64,000 nt of DNA. Origin: JBKBKC01 sp046294265 (GTDB taxonomy: Bacteria > Pseudomonadota > Alphaproteobacteria > Rhodobacterales > Rhodobacteraceae). The position numbers and the translations under genes are program-made. The notes beneath the pieces were generated by a model, which was given only the letters and a program-made list of their open reading frames with translations, was not told where the DNA came from and ran no database searches. Each line of letters starts with the position of its first letter. Position 1 is the stretch's first letter. The stretch is taken from positions 275,510 through 339,509 of the forward strand of contig JBKBKC010000002.1 in the NCBI GenBank assembly GCA_046294265.1. The letters are read 5' to 3'. Below are positions 17,541 through 26,577 of this stretch, piece after piece.

Positions 17541-18470
17541 ATGTCCGATACCACGATCGAGCGTGGCCATGAGGCGGGATTTGGCGATTACGTCGCCCTG
17601 CTGAAACCGCGTGTGATGTCGCTGGTGGTGTTCACGGCGCTGGTGGGGCTGCTCGTCGCGCCGGTGTCCCTGCATCCGGTGGAGGCATTTGCGGCGATCC
17701 TGTTCATCGCGCTGGGGGCCGGGGCCTCGGGTGCGCTCAATATGTGGTATGACGCGGACATCGACGCGGTGATGAAGCGCACGCGTGGCCGCCCGGTGCC
17801 CTCGGGCCGTGTGGAGGCGGGTGAGGCGCTGGGGATCGGGCTGGCGCTGTCGGGCATTTCGGTGGTGATGCTGGCGCTGGCGACAAACCTGCTGGCGGCG
17901 GGGCTGCTGGCATTCACGGTTTTCTTTTATGCGGTCGTCTATTCGGTGTGGCTCAAGCGCTCGACGCCGCAGAACATCGTGATCGGGGGCGCTGCAGGGG
18001 CCTTTCCGCCGATGATCGGCTGGGTGGCGGCCACGGGGTCGGTATCGGTCGAGGCGGGGCTGATGTTCGCGCTGATATTCATGTGGACGCCGCCGCATTT
18101 CTGGGCGCTGGCGCTGTTCATGAAGGAGGATTACCACACCGCGGGCGTGCCGATGCTGACCGTGACGCACGGGCGGCGCGCGACTCGGGCGCATATCCTG
18201 GCCTACACCGTGCTGTTGGTGCCGGTGTCGGTCTGGGCGGCGCTGTCGGGAATCGGCGGGCCGCTGACGCTGGCGGTGGCGGTTGTGCTGAACGCGTGGT
18301 TCCTTGTCGGTGCCTGGCGCATCTGGCGGCGGGATGAGGCGGTGGCCGAGGCCGATGGCTACCGGGTGGAAAAGCAGGTGTTCCGGTTCTCGCTTTACTA
18401 TCTCTTCGTGCATTTCGTCGCATTTCTGGCCGAGGCGGGGCTCGCTCCTCACGGCCTGGGAGGCTGGTGA
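17541..18470 (+). CDS. ctaB: Protohaem IX farnesyltransferase (haem O synthase)
   Basis: Integral membrane prenyltransferase of the UbiA superfamily that converts haem B to haem O, the precursor of haem A for the aa3 oxidase. The first aspartate-rich motif is NMWYDADIDAVMKRT; the family signature RPVPSGRV follows it. About nine hydrophobic helices span the 309 residues. It lies between oxidase subunit II and the assembly genes, matching the Paracoccus/Rhodobacter order. Confidence 0.96.
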   Translation: MSDTTIERGHEAGFGDYVALLKPRVMSLVVFTALVGLLVAPVSLHPVEAFAAILFIALGAGASGALNMWYDADIDAVMKRTRGRPVPSGRVEAGEALGIGLALSGISVVMLALATNLLAAGLLAFTVFFYAVVYSVWLKRSTPQNIVIGGAAGAFPPMIGWVAATGSVSVEAGLMFALIFMWTPPHFWALALFMKEDYHTAGVPMLTVTHGRRATRAHILAYTVLLVPVSVWAALSGIGGPLTLAVAVVLNAWFLVGAWRIWRRDEAVAEADGYRVEKQVFRFSLYYLFVHFVAFLAEAGLAPHGLGGW

Positions 18471-18471
18471 C

Positions 18472-18666
18472 ATGGCGTTCCGACCCGACCATGAGATCTA
18501 CAGGCGGCGGTTTTCGCGAAACCTGGGGCTGGGGCTGACGCTGGTGGCCTTTGTGGGGCTGGTCTTTGCGCTGACCGTGGTGAAGGTGACGCGCGGCGAT
18601 CCCCTGCAGGGGTTCGACCACAAGGTAAGGCCCGCGCTGTTGCCGGCCGAGGGGGCAGGGCAATGA
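18472..18666 (+). CDS. CoxF-like small membrane protein of the oxidase operon
   Basis: A 64-residue protein with one membrane helix (GLGLTLVAFVGLVFALTVV) after a basic N-terminus (DHEIYRRRFSRN). It starts one base after the ctaB stop and overlaps ctaG by four bases, so it is clearly part of the operon. A protein of this size and place occurs in the Paracoccus cta cluster; its role in oxidase assembly is presumed rather than shown. Confidence 0.82.
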   Translation: MAFRPDHEIYRRRFSRNLGLGLTLVAFVGLVFALTVVKVTRGDPLQGFDHKVRPALLPAEGAGQ

Positions 18667-19235
18667 CACCACAGCAAAAGACCGCAGCCCAACTCGCCGC
18701 CGTGGGTGTGACGATGCTGTCGCTCAGCTTTGCGGCCGTGCCGTTCTATGACTGGTTCTGCCGGGTCACGGGCTATGGCGGGGCCACCTCGGTCGCCTCG
18801 CAGGCGCCGGACGAGATTCTGGACCGCACGGTGACTGTGCGGTTCGATGCGTCCAAGGAATTCGGGATGCCGTGGAATTTCGTGCCGATGCAGCGCGAGA
18901 TGGTGGTGCGGATCGGCGAGGTGGGGCTGGCCTTCTATCAGGCCACGAACCCGACCGACCGGCCCGTGGCGGGCACCGCCAGTTTCAACGTGACGCCCGA
19001 CAGCGCGGGCGGCTATTTCACCAAGATCGACTGTTTCTGCTTCCAGCAGCAGGTGCTGCAGCCGGGTGAGAGCATTGACATGCCGGTGACGTTCTACGTG
19101 GACCCGGCCATCGTGCGCGACCGCGAAGGCAAGTTCGTGCATACGATCACGCTGTCCTATACATTCCACGAAACGCCCCTGCCCGAAGAGGCGGCGGCTC
19201 TTGCCCCGGCCGTGACCGGCGGCGCTGTCAACTGA
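18663..19235 (+). CDS. ctaG: Cytochrome c oxidase assembly protein CtaG (Cox11)
   Basis: Delivers copper to the CuB site of subunit I. A single N-terminal membrane anchor (~10-30, ending AAVPFYDWFC) is followed by a periplasmic beta-sandwich. The copper-binding motif DCFCFQQQ is intact, as are the FYDWFCRVTGYGG and DPAI segments of the family. The ATG overlaps the preceding small gene (ATGA), and 11 bases separate it from ctaE. Confidence 0.96.
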   Translation: MTPQQKTAAQLAAVGVTMLSLSFAAVPFYDWFCRVTGYGGATSVASQAPDEILDRTVTVRFDASKEFGMPWNFVPMQREMVVRIGEVGLAFYQATNPTDRPVAGTASFNVTPDSAGGYFTKIDCFCFQQQVLQPGESIDMPVTFYVDPAIVRDREGKFVHTITLSYTFHETPLPEEAAALAPAVTGGAVN

Positions 19236-19246
19236 ACGAGGGACCC

Positions 19247-20053
19247 ATGGCGCACGCCAAGAACCACGACTATCACATCCTGCCGCCGTCGATCTGGCCG
19301 TTCTTCGGCTCTGTCTCGGCCTTTGTCATGCTGTTCGGCGCGGTGATCTGGATGCACGGCAGCGGGCCGTGGATGGGGCTGATCGGCTTTGTCGGCGTCC
19401 TTTACACCATGTTCGCCTGGTGGTCCGAGGTGGTGAAGGAAAGTGCGGTCGGCGACCATACGCCGGTGGTGCGGATCGGGCTGCGCTATGGCTTCATCCT
19501 GTTCATCATGTCCGAGATCATGTTCTTCGCGGCCTGGTTCTGGAGCTTTTTCAAGCACGCGCTCTACCCGATGCACCCCGACGGGATCAGCCCGATGGTG
19601 GATGGCGTCTGGCCGCCAGCGGGGATCGAGACGTTCGATCCCTGGCACCTGCCGCTGATCAACACGCTGATCCTGCTGTGTTCGGGGGCGGCGGCGACCT
19701 GGGCGCACCACGCGCTGGTGCATGAGAACAACCGGCAGGACATGAAAAGCGGGCTGATCCTGGCGGTTCTGCTGGGTGTGGTGTTCACCGGCTTTCAGGC
19801 CTACGAATACAGCCACGCGGCCTTTGGTTTTGCCGACAACATCTATGGCGCCAACTTTTTCATGGCGACGGGCTTCCACGGGTTCCACGTGCTGATCGGC
19901 ACGATCTTTCTGCTGATCTGTCTGATCCGCGTCTACAAGGGGCATTTCACCCCCGAAAAGCACATCGGGTTTGAGGCGGCGGCCTGGTATTGGCACTTTG
20001 TCGATGTGGTCTGGCTGTTCCTGTTCCTGGCGATCTATATCTGGGGTCAGTGA
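19247..20053 (+). CDS. ctaE: Cytochrome c oxidase subunit III
   Basis: A seven-helix membrane subunit that stabilises the catalytic core. Family features include HxYHILPPSxWPF at the N-terminus, SEIMFFAAWFWSFFKHAL, GFQAYEYSHAAFGF and the C-terminal WYWHFVDVVWLFLFLAIYIWG. At 268 residues it is full length. It is the last structural subunit in this operon and is followed by the SURF1 assembly gene. Confidence 0.97.
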   Translation: MAHAKNHDYHILPPSIWPFFGSVSAFVMLFGAVIWMHGSGPWMGLIGFVGVLYTMFAWWSEVVKESAVGDHTPVVRIGLRYGFILFIMSEIMFFAAWFWSFFKHALYPMHPDGISPMVDGVWPPAGIETFDPWHLPLINTLILLCSGAAATWAHHALVHENNRQDMKSGLILAVLLGVVFTGFQAYEYSHAAFGFADNIYGANFFMATGFHGFHVLIGTIFLLICLIRVYKGHFTPEKHIGFEAAAWYWHFVDVVWLFLFLAIYIWGQ

Positions 20054-20119
20054 TCCCGCTGCACGGGGTCGGGGCGCGGGTCGCGATGCGGCCCGCGTTC
20101 TGCGTTCGAGGGGGCCGCG

Positions 20120-20794
20120 ATGCTGCGCCGCATGATCTTTCCGCTGTTGCTGGGGCTGGTGGGCGGGGCCGTTCTGGTGTCGCTGGGCGTCTGGCAGTTG
20201 CAGCGGCTGGCCTGGAAAGAGGGCATCCTCGCGCAGATCGAGGCGCGGATCGCCGCCGACCCTTTGCCGGTGCCGGATGCACCGCAGGTGGGGGATGACC
20301 AGTATCTGCCGGTGCGGGTCTCGGGCCAGTTCACCGGCGAGGGGCTGGATGTGCTGGTCAGCCGCAAGCAGATCGGTGCGGGCTACCGCGTGATCGCGGT
20401 GATGGAGGCGGATGGGCGGCGGCTGCTGGTGGACCGGGGGTTCCTGCCGGTGGACCAACGCGGTGTCGCGCGGCCCGAGGGGCAGGCGCGCGTGACCGGC
20501 AACCTGCTGTGGCCCGACGAGGTGGACAGCTACACCCCCGCGCCCGACGCCCGCACCGGCATCTGGTTCGCCCGCGACCTGCCCGCGATGGCGGCGGCGC
20601 TTGGGACCGAGCCGGTGCTGGTGGTGGCCCGCAGCGTCACCCCCGCCGATGCGGCGGTGGAGCCCTTGCCGGTGGATACCTCGGGAATCCCGAATGACCA
20701 TCTGGGCTATGCCATCCAGTGGTTCGGACTGGCGCTGGTCTGGGTGGGGATGACAGCGTTTCTGCTCTGGCGTATCAGGCGCCGGGCAGAGTAG
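20120..20794 (+). CDS. SURF1-family oxidase assembly protein
   Basis: A 224-residue inner-membrane protein needed for haem A insertion into aa3-type oxidases. Two terminal helices (residues ~5-25 and ~198-216) flank a periplasmic domain, the standard topology. Motifs: LGVWQLQRLAWKE, then VDRGFLP, then HLGYAIQWFGLA near the C-terminal helix. It follows ctaE by 66 bases and precedes thrC by nine. Confidence 0.94.
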   Translation: MLRRMIFPLLLGLVGGAVLVSLGVWQLQRLAWKEGILAQIEARIAADPLPVPDAPQVGDDQYLPVRVSGQFTGEGLDVLVSRKQIGAGYRVIAVMEADGRRLLVDRGFLPVDQRGVARPEGQARVTGNLLWPDEVDSYTPAPDARTGIWFARDLPAMAAALGTEPVLVVARSVTPADAAVEPLPVDTSGIPNDHLGYAIQWFGLALVWVGMTAFLLWRIRRRAE

Positions 20795-20803
20795 GGAACC
20801 CAG

Positions 20804-22189
20804 ATGCGCTATGTCTCCACCCGGGGTGCGGCCCCGGTTCTGACCTTTTCCGAGGCGATGATGACGGGCCTTGCGCGCGACGGGGGGCTTTATGTGCCCG
20901 AGGCCGTGCCGGTGATGCACGTGGGCGAGATCGCGGCGCTGGCGGGCCTGCCCTATGAGGAGGTGGCATTCCGCGTGATGCGGCCCTTTCTGGGCGATGC
21001 CTTCACCGATGACGAATTCCGGGGGCTGATTGCCGCGGCCTATGCTGGGTTCGGCCATGCGGCGCGCGCCCCCTTGGTGCAGCTGGGGCCGGGGCATCAC
21101 CTGCTGGAACTGTTCCACGGCCCCACGCTGGCGTTCAAGGATTTCGCCATGCAGCTCATCGGGCAGATGATGCAGGCGGTGCTGGCCCGGTCGGGCGGCC
21201 GGATCACGATTGTGGGCGCCACCAGCGGCGACACCGGGGCGGCGGCGGTGGAGGCGTTCCGGGGCCTGTCTGCCGTGTCGCTGTTCATCCTGTTCCCCGA
21301 GGGGCGCGTGTCCGAGGTGCAGCGGCGCCAGATGACCACGCCAGGGGATGCGAATGTGCATGCGCTGGCGATGACCGGCGATTTCGACCGCTGTCAGGCC
21401 CGTGTGAAGGACATGTTCAACGATTTCGCCTTTCGCGACGGGGTGCGGCTGGCGGGGGTGAATTCGATCAACTGGGCGCGGGTGCTGGCGCAGGTGGTCT
21501 ATTATTTCTATGCCGGGGTCGCCCTTGGCGCGCCGCACCGGGCGGTGGATTTCTGCGTGCCCACGGGCAATTTCGGTGACATCTATGCGGGCCATGTCGC
21601 GCGCGCGATGGGGCTGCCGATCGGCCGGCTGGTGATCGCCACCAACCAGAACGACATTCTGGACCGGGCCTTGCGCACGGGGGCGTATCGCACCGAAGGC
21701 GTGCGCCCCTCGATCAGCCCGTCGATGGACATTCAGGTGTCGTCGAATTTCGAGCGGGCGCTGTTCGATGCGCTGGGGCGCGAGGGCGCGGCGGTGGCGG
21801 CGCTGATGGCAGAGCTGCGCGCGGGGGGCTTTGGCATCCCGCAGGGCGCATTGGAGTATCTGCGCGCGGGGTTCGCCAGCGGCCGCGCCTCGGAAGAGGA
21901 GACGGCGGCCACCATCGCGCGGACGCTGGCCGCCACGGGCGAGCTGCTTTGCCCGCATTCCGCCGTGGCGGTGAAGGTGGCGGCCGAGCATATCGGCGCC
22001 AATCCGATGGTGACGCTGGCCACCGCCCACCCGGCCAAGTTCCCCGATGCGGTGGAGGCCGCGACCGGCATCCGCCCGCCCCTGCCCCCCCGCATGGCCG
22101 ACCTTTATGACCGGCCCGAGCGGATGACCCGCGTTCCCGACGACCTTGCCGCCCTCCAGACCCTCATCCGCGAAAGGATCGCCCGTTGA
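20804..22189 (+). CDS. thrC: Threonine synthase
   Basis: PLP enzyme converting O-phosphohomoserine to threonine. The N-terminus MRYVSTRG, the PLP lysine in LAFKDFAMQL, and GATSGDTGAAA and PTGNFGDIYAG are all typical. Length 461 is normal for the proteobacterial class. The stop overlaps the next gene's TTG start, so thrC, the M16 peptidase and the GNAT form one coupled unit behind the oxidase genes, a common order in Rhodobacteraceae. Confidence 0.96.
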   Translation: MRYVSTRGAAPVLTFSEAMMTGLARDGGLYVPEAVPVMHVGEIAALAGLPYEEVAFRVMRPFLGDAFTDDEFRGLIAAAYAGFGHAARAPLVQLGPGHHLLELFHGPTLAFKDFAMQLIGQMMQAVLARSGGRITIVGATSGDTGAAAVEAFRGLSAVSLFILFPEGRVSEVQRRQMTTPGDANVHALAMTGDFDRCQARVKDMFNDFAFRDGVRLAGVNSINWARVLAQVVYYFYAGVALGAPHRAVDFCVPTGNFGDIYAGHVARAMGLPIGRLVIATNQNDILDRALRTGAYRTEGVRPSISPSMDIQVSSNFERALFDALGREGAAVAALMAELRAGGFGIPQGALEYLRAGFASGRASEEETAATIARTLAATGELLCPHSAVAVKVAAEHIGANPMVTLATAHPAKFPDAVEAATGIRPPLPPRMADLYDRPERMTRVPDDLAALQTLIRERIAR

Positions 22190-23445
22190 CCGCCCGCCTG
22201 ACCACCCTGCCCAACGGATTGCGCATCGTCACCGAACATATGCCGGGGCTGATGTCGGCGTCGGTGGGGCTGTGGGTCTGCGCGGGGGGGCGGCACGAGC
22301 GGGCGGAGCAATGCGGAATCGCGCATTTTCTGGAGCACATGGCCTTCAAGGGCACGCCCAGCCGCAGCGCCCTGCGGATCGCCGAGGAGATCGAGGATGT
22401 GGGCGGCTACATCAACGCCTATACATCGAAGGAGATCACCGCCTATTACGCGCGGGTGCTGTCAGGCGACGTGCCGCGCGCCATCGACATCATCACCGAC
22501 ATCGTGCTGAACCCGGTGTTCGATCCGGCGGACATCGACACCGAGCGGCATGTGATCCTGCAGGAGATCGGGCAGGCGCTGGATACGCCCGACGACATCA
22601 TCTTTGACTGGCTGCAGGAGGCAAGCTATCCCGACCAGCCCTTCGGGCGCACGATCCTGGGGCCATCCGACCGGGTGGCGGGGTTCGGTGCGGACGATCT
22701 GCGCGCCTTCGTGGCGGGGCACTACAGCCCCGACCGGATGATCCTCGCAGCGGCGGGCGGGATCGACCATGACGCCATCGTGGCGCAGGCGGGCGCGGTC
22801 CTGGGCGACAGGGTGCCGGTGACGTCCGGGGCGCTGGTGCCGGCGGCCTTTCAGGGCACCGAACGGCGCGAGGTCAAGGACCTGGAGCAAGCCCATTTCG
22901 CCCTGTCGCTGGAGGCGCCGGGCTTTCGCGACGAGGGCGTGCATGCCGCCCAGGTCTATGCGATGGCCATGGGGGGCGGCATGTCCTCGCGGCTGTTCCA
23001 GAAGATCCGCGAGGAGCGGGGGCTGTGCTATTCGATCTTTGCCCAGTCGGGCGCCTATGAGGATACCGGATCGATCACGATCTACGCGGGCACCTCGGGC
23101 GAGGAGGTGGCGGAACTTGCCGCGCTGACGGTGGCCGAGCTGAAACGCTCGGCCGAGGACATGACCGAGGCCGAGGTGGCCCGCGCCCGGGCGCAGCTGA
23201 AGGCGGGGCTGGTGATGGGGCTGGAAAGCCCGTCAAGCCGGGCCGAGCGGCTGGCGCGGATGGTGTCGATCTGGGGCCGGGTGCCGGGGGTCGAGGAGGC
23301 GGTGGCCAAGGTGGATGCCGTGGACCTTGCCGCCGTGCGGGCCTTTGCCGGGGGCCTTGCCACGGCAGAGGCGGCGCTGGCGCTTTATGGTCCGGTGGCG
23401 GCGGCTCCGGATCTTGCCGCGATGCGCGCAGGGCTTGCCGCCTGA
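22186..23445 (+). CDS. M16-family zinc metallopeptidase (processing-peptidase-like)
   Basis: A 419-residue pitrilysin-type protease related to mitochondrial processing peptidase beta. The inverted zinc motif HFLEH and the downstream glutamate region (EEIEDVGGYINAYTSKE) are intact. The second half has SRLFQKIREERGLCYSIFA. The start is TTG 22186, overlapping the thrC stop, with TTG-GA context; no closer ATG fits the conserved N-terminus TARLTTLPNGLRIVTE. It is probably active on small peptides; the substrate is unknown. Confidence 0.94.
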   Translation: MTARLTTLPNGLRIVTEHMPGLMSASVGLWVCAGGRHERAEQCGIAHFLEHMAFKGTPSRSALRIAEEIEDVGGYINAYTSKEITAYYARVLSGDVPRAIDIITDIVLNPVFDPADIDTERHVILQEIGQALDTPDDIIFDWLQEASYPDQPFGRTILGPSDRVAGFGADDLRAFVAGHYSPDRMILAAAGGIDHDAIVAQAGAVLGDRVPVTSGALVPAAFQGTERREVKDLEQAHFALSLEAPGFRDEGVHAAQVYAMAMGGGMSSRLFQKIREERGLCYSIFAQSGAYEDTGSITIYAGTSGEEVAELAALTVAELKRSAEDMTEAEVARARAQLKAGLVMGLESPSSRAERLARMVSIWGRVPGVEEAVAKVDAVDLAAVRAFAGGLATAEAALALYGPVAAAPDLAAMRAGLAA

Positions 23446-24029
23446 TGTTCGGCCTGCGCCGGAGGGTCCACCTGGAGACCGAGCGCATGACCCTGCGCCT
23501 GCCCCAGCACGCCGACTGGCGCGGCTGGGCCGACCTGCGGCAGGAGAGCGAGGCCTTCCTCGCCCCGTGGGAGCCTGTCTGGTCGCCCGACCACCTGTCG
23601 CGCCGCGCCTTCACCAGCCGCGTCTACTGGGCCGCCCGGGCCGAGGGCCAGGGGACGGCCTTGCCCCTGATGATGATCCGCCGCACCGACCAGGTGCTCT
23701 TGGGCGCGATCACGCTGGACAACATCCGGCGCGGGCCGTCGCAGGCGGGCACGCTGGGCTACTGGATCGGCGCACCCTTCGCGCGCCAGGGGTTGATGGC
23801 CGAAGCGATCCGCGCGCTGGTGCATCATGCGTTCCGAGAACTGGACCTCAGCCGGATCGAGGCCGCCTGCCTGCCCGAGAACGCGCCGTCGCGCGGGCTG
23901 CTGGAGGCATCCGGGTTCAAATATGAGGGCGTCGCGCAAAGCTATCTGCAGATCGCTGGGCGCTGGCGCAACCACGTCCTTTACGCCAACCTGCGGGGCG
24001 ACCGGCGCGGGCGGACCGACGTGGGGTGA
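23445..24029 (+). CDS. GNAT-family N-acetyltransferase (RimJ/RimL type)
   Basis: A 194-residue acetyl-CoA-dependent acyltransferase. The family pattern is visible: ERMTLRLPQHADW at the start, GAITLDNI, then LGYWIGAPFARQGLMAEA (acetyl-CoA loop) and RIEAACLPENAPSRGLLEASGF. RimJ-like members modify ribosomal protein N-termini, but the target here is not known. Its ATG overlaps the M16 stop (TGATG). Its stop codon lies inside the first unit of a 23-base tandem repeat. Confidence 0.92.
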   Translation: MFGLRRRVHLETERMTLRLPQHADWRGWADLRQESEAFLAPWEPVWSPDHLSRRAFTSRVYWAARAEGQGTALPLMMIRRTDQVLLGAITLDNIRRGPSQAGTLGYWIGAPFARQGLMAEAIRALVHHAFRELDLSRIEAACLPENAPSRGLLEASGFKYEGVAQSYLQIAGRWRNHVLYANLRGDRRGRTDVG

Positions 24030-24072
24030 TGGCGGAACCCGCCGGGGGCTGATGGCGGAACCCGCCGGGGGC
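24027..24072. repeat. 23-base exact tandem duplication at end of GNAT gene
   Basis: Two identical 23-base units (24027-24049 and 24050-24072), each beginning TGATGGCGGAACCCGCCGGG. The first contains the GNAT stop codon. Each unit has an internal palindrome GGCGGAACCCGCC, so each can form a short hairpin. Confidence 0.85.
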
Positions 24073-24088
24073 CAGCCCCCGGACCCCC

Positions 24089-24144
24089 GGGATATTTTCA
24101 GACAGAAGAAACCGGGGCTGACTTCTTCTGTCCAAAAGTATCCC
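24089..24144. repeat. Convergent pair of dispersed elements
   Basis: A 22-base copy at 24089-24110 (plus) and an inverted copy at 24123-24144 match at 19 of 22 positions, with a 12-base gap. They could fold into one long hairpin between the convergent GNAT and glyA genes. They belong to the same family as 5725-5746. Confidence 0.7.
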
Positions 24145-24151
24145 ACGGGGT

Positions 24152-24180
24152 ATGCCACCGGTTCGAGGAGCCGGTGGCAT
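24152..24180. terminator. Hairpin between convergent GNAT and glyA genes
   Basis: A perfect 10-base-pair stem (ATGCCACCGG and complement) with a 9-base loop. It has no U-tract on either side, so it may act as a transcript 3'-end stabiliser rather than a classical terminator. A G6/C-tract hairpin (24181-24200) follows it. Confidence 0.5.
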
Positions 24181-24212
24181 GGGGGGTGTGACCCCCCCCC
24201 CGGAGGTGGGCC

Positions 24213-25520
24213 TCAGAGCCCCGGGTAGATGGGAAAGCGCGCGCAGAGCGCCTCGACCCGGGCGCGGACCGAGGCCTCGACGGCCGCGTTGCCGTCTTCG
24301 CCGTGGGCGGCCAGGCCATCCACGACCTCGACGATCAGGTCGCCGATCAGGCGAAACTCGGCCTCGCCGAAGCCGCGCGTGGTGCCTGCGGGGGTGCCAA
24401 GGCGGACGCCCGAGGTGACCATGGGCTTTTCGGTGTCGAAGGGGATTCCGTTCTTGTTGCAGGTAATATGCGCACGCCCCAGCGCCTTTTCGGTGGCGTT
24501 GCCCTTCACGCCCTTGGGCCGCAGGTCCACCAGCATCACATGGCAGTCGGTGCCGCCGGTCACGATGTCGAGGCCGCCCCGCATCAGCTGGTCGGCGAGG
24601 GCTTGGGCGTTGCGGATGACCTGGGCCTGGTAGGTCTTGAACTCGGGGCGCAGCGCCTCGCCGAAGGCCACGGCCTTGGCGGCGATGACGTGCATAAGGG
24701 GGCCGCCCTGGATGCCGGGGAAGATCGCGGAGTTCACCTTTTTCGCGATCTCCTCGTCATTCGTCAGGATCATGCCGCCGCGGGGGCCGCGCAGGGTTTT
24801 ATGCGTGGTGGTGGTGACGACATGGGCATGGGGGAAGGGATCGGGGTAGAGGCCCGCCGCGATCAGGCCTGCGAAATGCGCGACATCGGCCAGGAGGATC
24901 GCGCCCACGCTATCGGCGATGGCGCGCATGGCCGCAAAGTCGATGTGGCGGGGGATGGCGCTGCCGCCGGCGATCAGCATCTTCGGCCGGTGTTCCGCGG
25001 CAAGCGCCGCGATCTGGTCGTAGTCGATGGTCAGGTCCGCGCGCCGCACGCCGTATTGCACCGCGTTGAACCATTTGCCCGACTGGTTGGGTTTGGCCCC
25101 GTGGGTTAGGTGGCCGCCGGCATCGAGGCTCATCCCCAGGATGGTGTCGCCGGGGGTCAGGAGGGCGGTGAACACGCCCTGGTTGGCTTGGCTGCCAGAG
25201 TTGGGCTGGACGTTGGCAAAGGCGCAGCCGAAGAGCTGGCAGGCACGCTCGATCGCGAGGTTCTCGGCCACATCGACATGCTGGCAGCCGCCATAGTAGC
25301 GGCGGCCCGGATAGCCCTCGGCGTATTTGTTGGTCATCACGCCGCCCTGCGCCTCCATCACCGCGCGGGAGACGATGTTCTCGGAGGCGATGAGTTCGAT
25401 CTCGTTGCGCTGGCGGCCCAGCTCGGCGGTCATGGCGGCGGCAAGGGCCGGGTCGCGGGTGGCCAGCGTTTCGGAAAAGAATCCGGCGTCGCGGTGCGTG
25501 GCATCGGCGGGGGCGTTCAT
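24213..25520 (-). CDS. glyA: Serine hydroxymethyltransferase
   Basis: PLP enzyme interconverting serine and glycine with tetrahydrofolate. The 435-residue product has ELIASENIVSRAVMEAQG, NKYAEGYPGRRYYGGC, and the PLP lysine in TTTTHKTLRGPRGG. AGGAG seven bases before ATG 25520 fixes the start; the frame continues upstream without a plausible initiation site. It is divergent from nadK, with 184 bases between the starts. Confidence 0.97.
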   Translation of the reverse strand: MNAPADATHRDAGFFSETLATRDPALAAAMTAELGRQRNEIELIASENIVSRAVMEAQGGVMTNKYAEGYPGRRYYGGCQHVDVAENLAIERACQLFGCAFANVQPNSGSQANQGVFTALLTPGDTILGMSLDAGGHLTHGAKPNQSGKWFNAVQYGVRRADLTIDYDQIAALAAEHRPKMLIAGGSAIPRHIDFAAMRAIADSVGAILLADVAHFAGLIAAGLYPDPFPHAHVVTTTTHKTLRGPRGGMILTNDEEIAKKVNSAIFPGIQGGPLMHVIAAKAVAFGEALRPEFKTYQAQVIRNAQALADQLMRGGLDIVTGGTDCHVMLVDLRPKGVKGNATEKALGRAHITCNKNGIPFDTEKPMVTSGVRLGTPAGTTRGFGEAEFRLIGDLIVEVVDGLAAHGEDGNAAVEASVRARVEALCARFPIYPGL

Positions 25521-25704
25521 GGGGCGGCTCCTGTCTCGGGGATGACCCGTGATACGGCAGGACGGGCCGCCGGAAAAGCGCTGAAAACGACGCGGGCGGG
25601 GGCGGGGGCGAAACGGGGCGTGGCGGATGGGGTTGTGCGCCGGGCCCCGGGGGGGCAAGTTGGCGGCCGGAGGCCTGCGCGGGGTGCGGGCCGGGGGAGT
25701 ACAG

Positions 25705-26466
25705 ATGCAGCGCATCGCGTTTCTGGCCAGTTCGGCCCCGGCGGCGCAGGCGGCGCTGGCCGCGCTGACGGCGCGGCATGGCCAAGTTGCGCCCGAGGCC
25801 GCCGAGGTGATCGTGGCGCTGGGGGGCGACGGGTTCCTGTTGCAGACGCTGTCGGCGACGCAGGTGCTGGGCCTGCCGGTCTATGGGATGAACTGCGGCA
25901 CGGTCGGGTTCCTGATGAATGCCTATGCGCCCGATGACCTTGAGGCGCGGCTGGCGGTGGCGGTGGAAGAGGTGCTGAACCCGCTGGCGATGCGCGCGGA
26001 AAGCGCGGACGGCAGCCTGCACGAGGCGCTGGCGATCAACGAGGTGAGCCTGTTGCGCGAGGGGCCGCAGGCGGCCAAGCTGCGCATCCTGATCGACGGA
26101 CGCGAGCGGCTGGCGGAGCTTGTTTGCGACGGGGCGCTGCTGGCGACGCCCGCTGGATCGACCGCCTACAACTATTCGGCGCACGGGCCGATCCTGCCCA
26201 TCGGGTCGGCGGTGCTGGCGCTGACGGCGGTGGCGGCGTTCCGGCCGCGGCGGTGGCGGGGCGCGCTGCTGCCCAAGGCGGCGGAGGTGCGGTTCGAGGT
26301 GCTGGAGGCGGCCAAGCGCCCGGTGATGGCGGATGCCGACAGCCGCCGGTCGGTGCATCAGGTTGTGGCGGTGACGGTGCGATCGGATGAGCGGGTGCGC
26401 CACAGGCTGCTGTTCGATCCCGGGCACGGGCTGGACGAGCGGCTGATCCGCGAGCAGTTCGTCTGA
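25705..26466 (+). CDS. nadK: NAD kinase
   Basis: Phosphorylates NAD to NADP. The GGDG motif (VALGGDGFLLQTL), NEVSLLRE and the ATPAGSTAYNYSAHGPIL glycine-rich loop are complete. It is 253 residues, which is normal for the short alphaproteobacterial form. GGAG five bases before ATG 25705 supports this start over the longer open frame from 25627. It has no operon partner on its strand. Confidence 0.95.
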   Translation: MQRIAFLASSAPAAQAALAALTARHGQVAPEAAEVIVALGGDGFLLQTLSATQVLGLPVYGMNCGTVGFLMNAYAPDDLEARLAVAVEEVLNPLAMRAESADGSLHEALAINEVSLLREGPQAAKLRILIDGRERLAELVCDGALLATPAGSTAYNYSAHGPILPIGSAVLALTAVAAFRPRRWRGALLPKAAEVRFEVLEAAKRPVMADADSRRSVHQVVAVTVRSDERVRHRLLFDPGHGLDERLIREQFV

Positions 26467-26577
26467 TCCCGCGCCAGGACCGTCCCGGCGGTGCCGCAGA
26501 CCGGAAACCTGCACGTTTACGGTGCGGTTGATTGCAGGAAACCGGCCTTCGGCGACATGGGGCATAGCCCTTCGCTG

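Noticed and set aside
19157..22030. A 957-codon minus-strand frame opposite the oxidase genes and thrC
   Set aside because: It is antisense to several well-conserved genes, is Arg/His/Pro-rich and matches no family; a GC-driven shadow.
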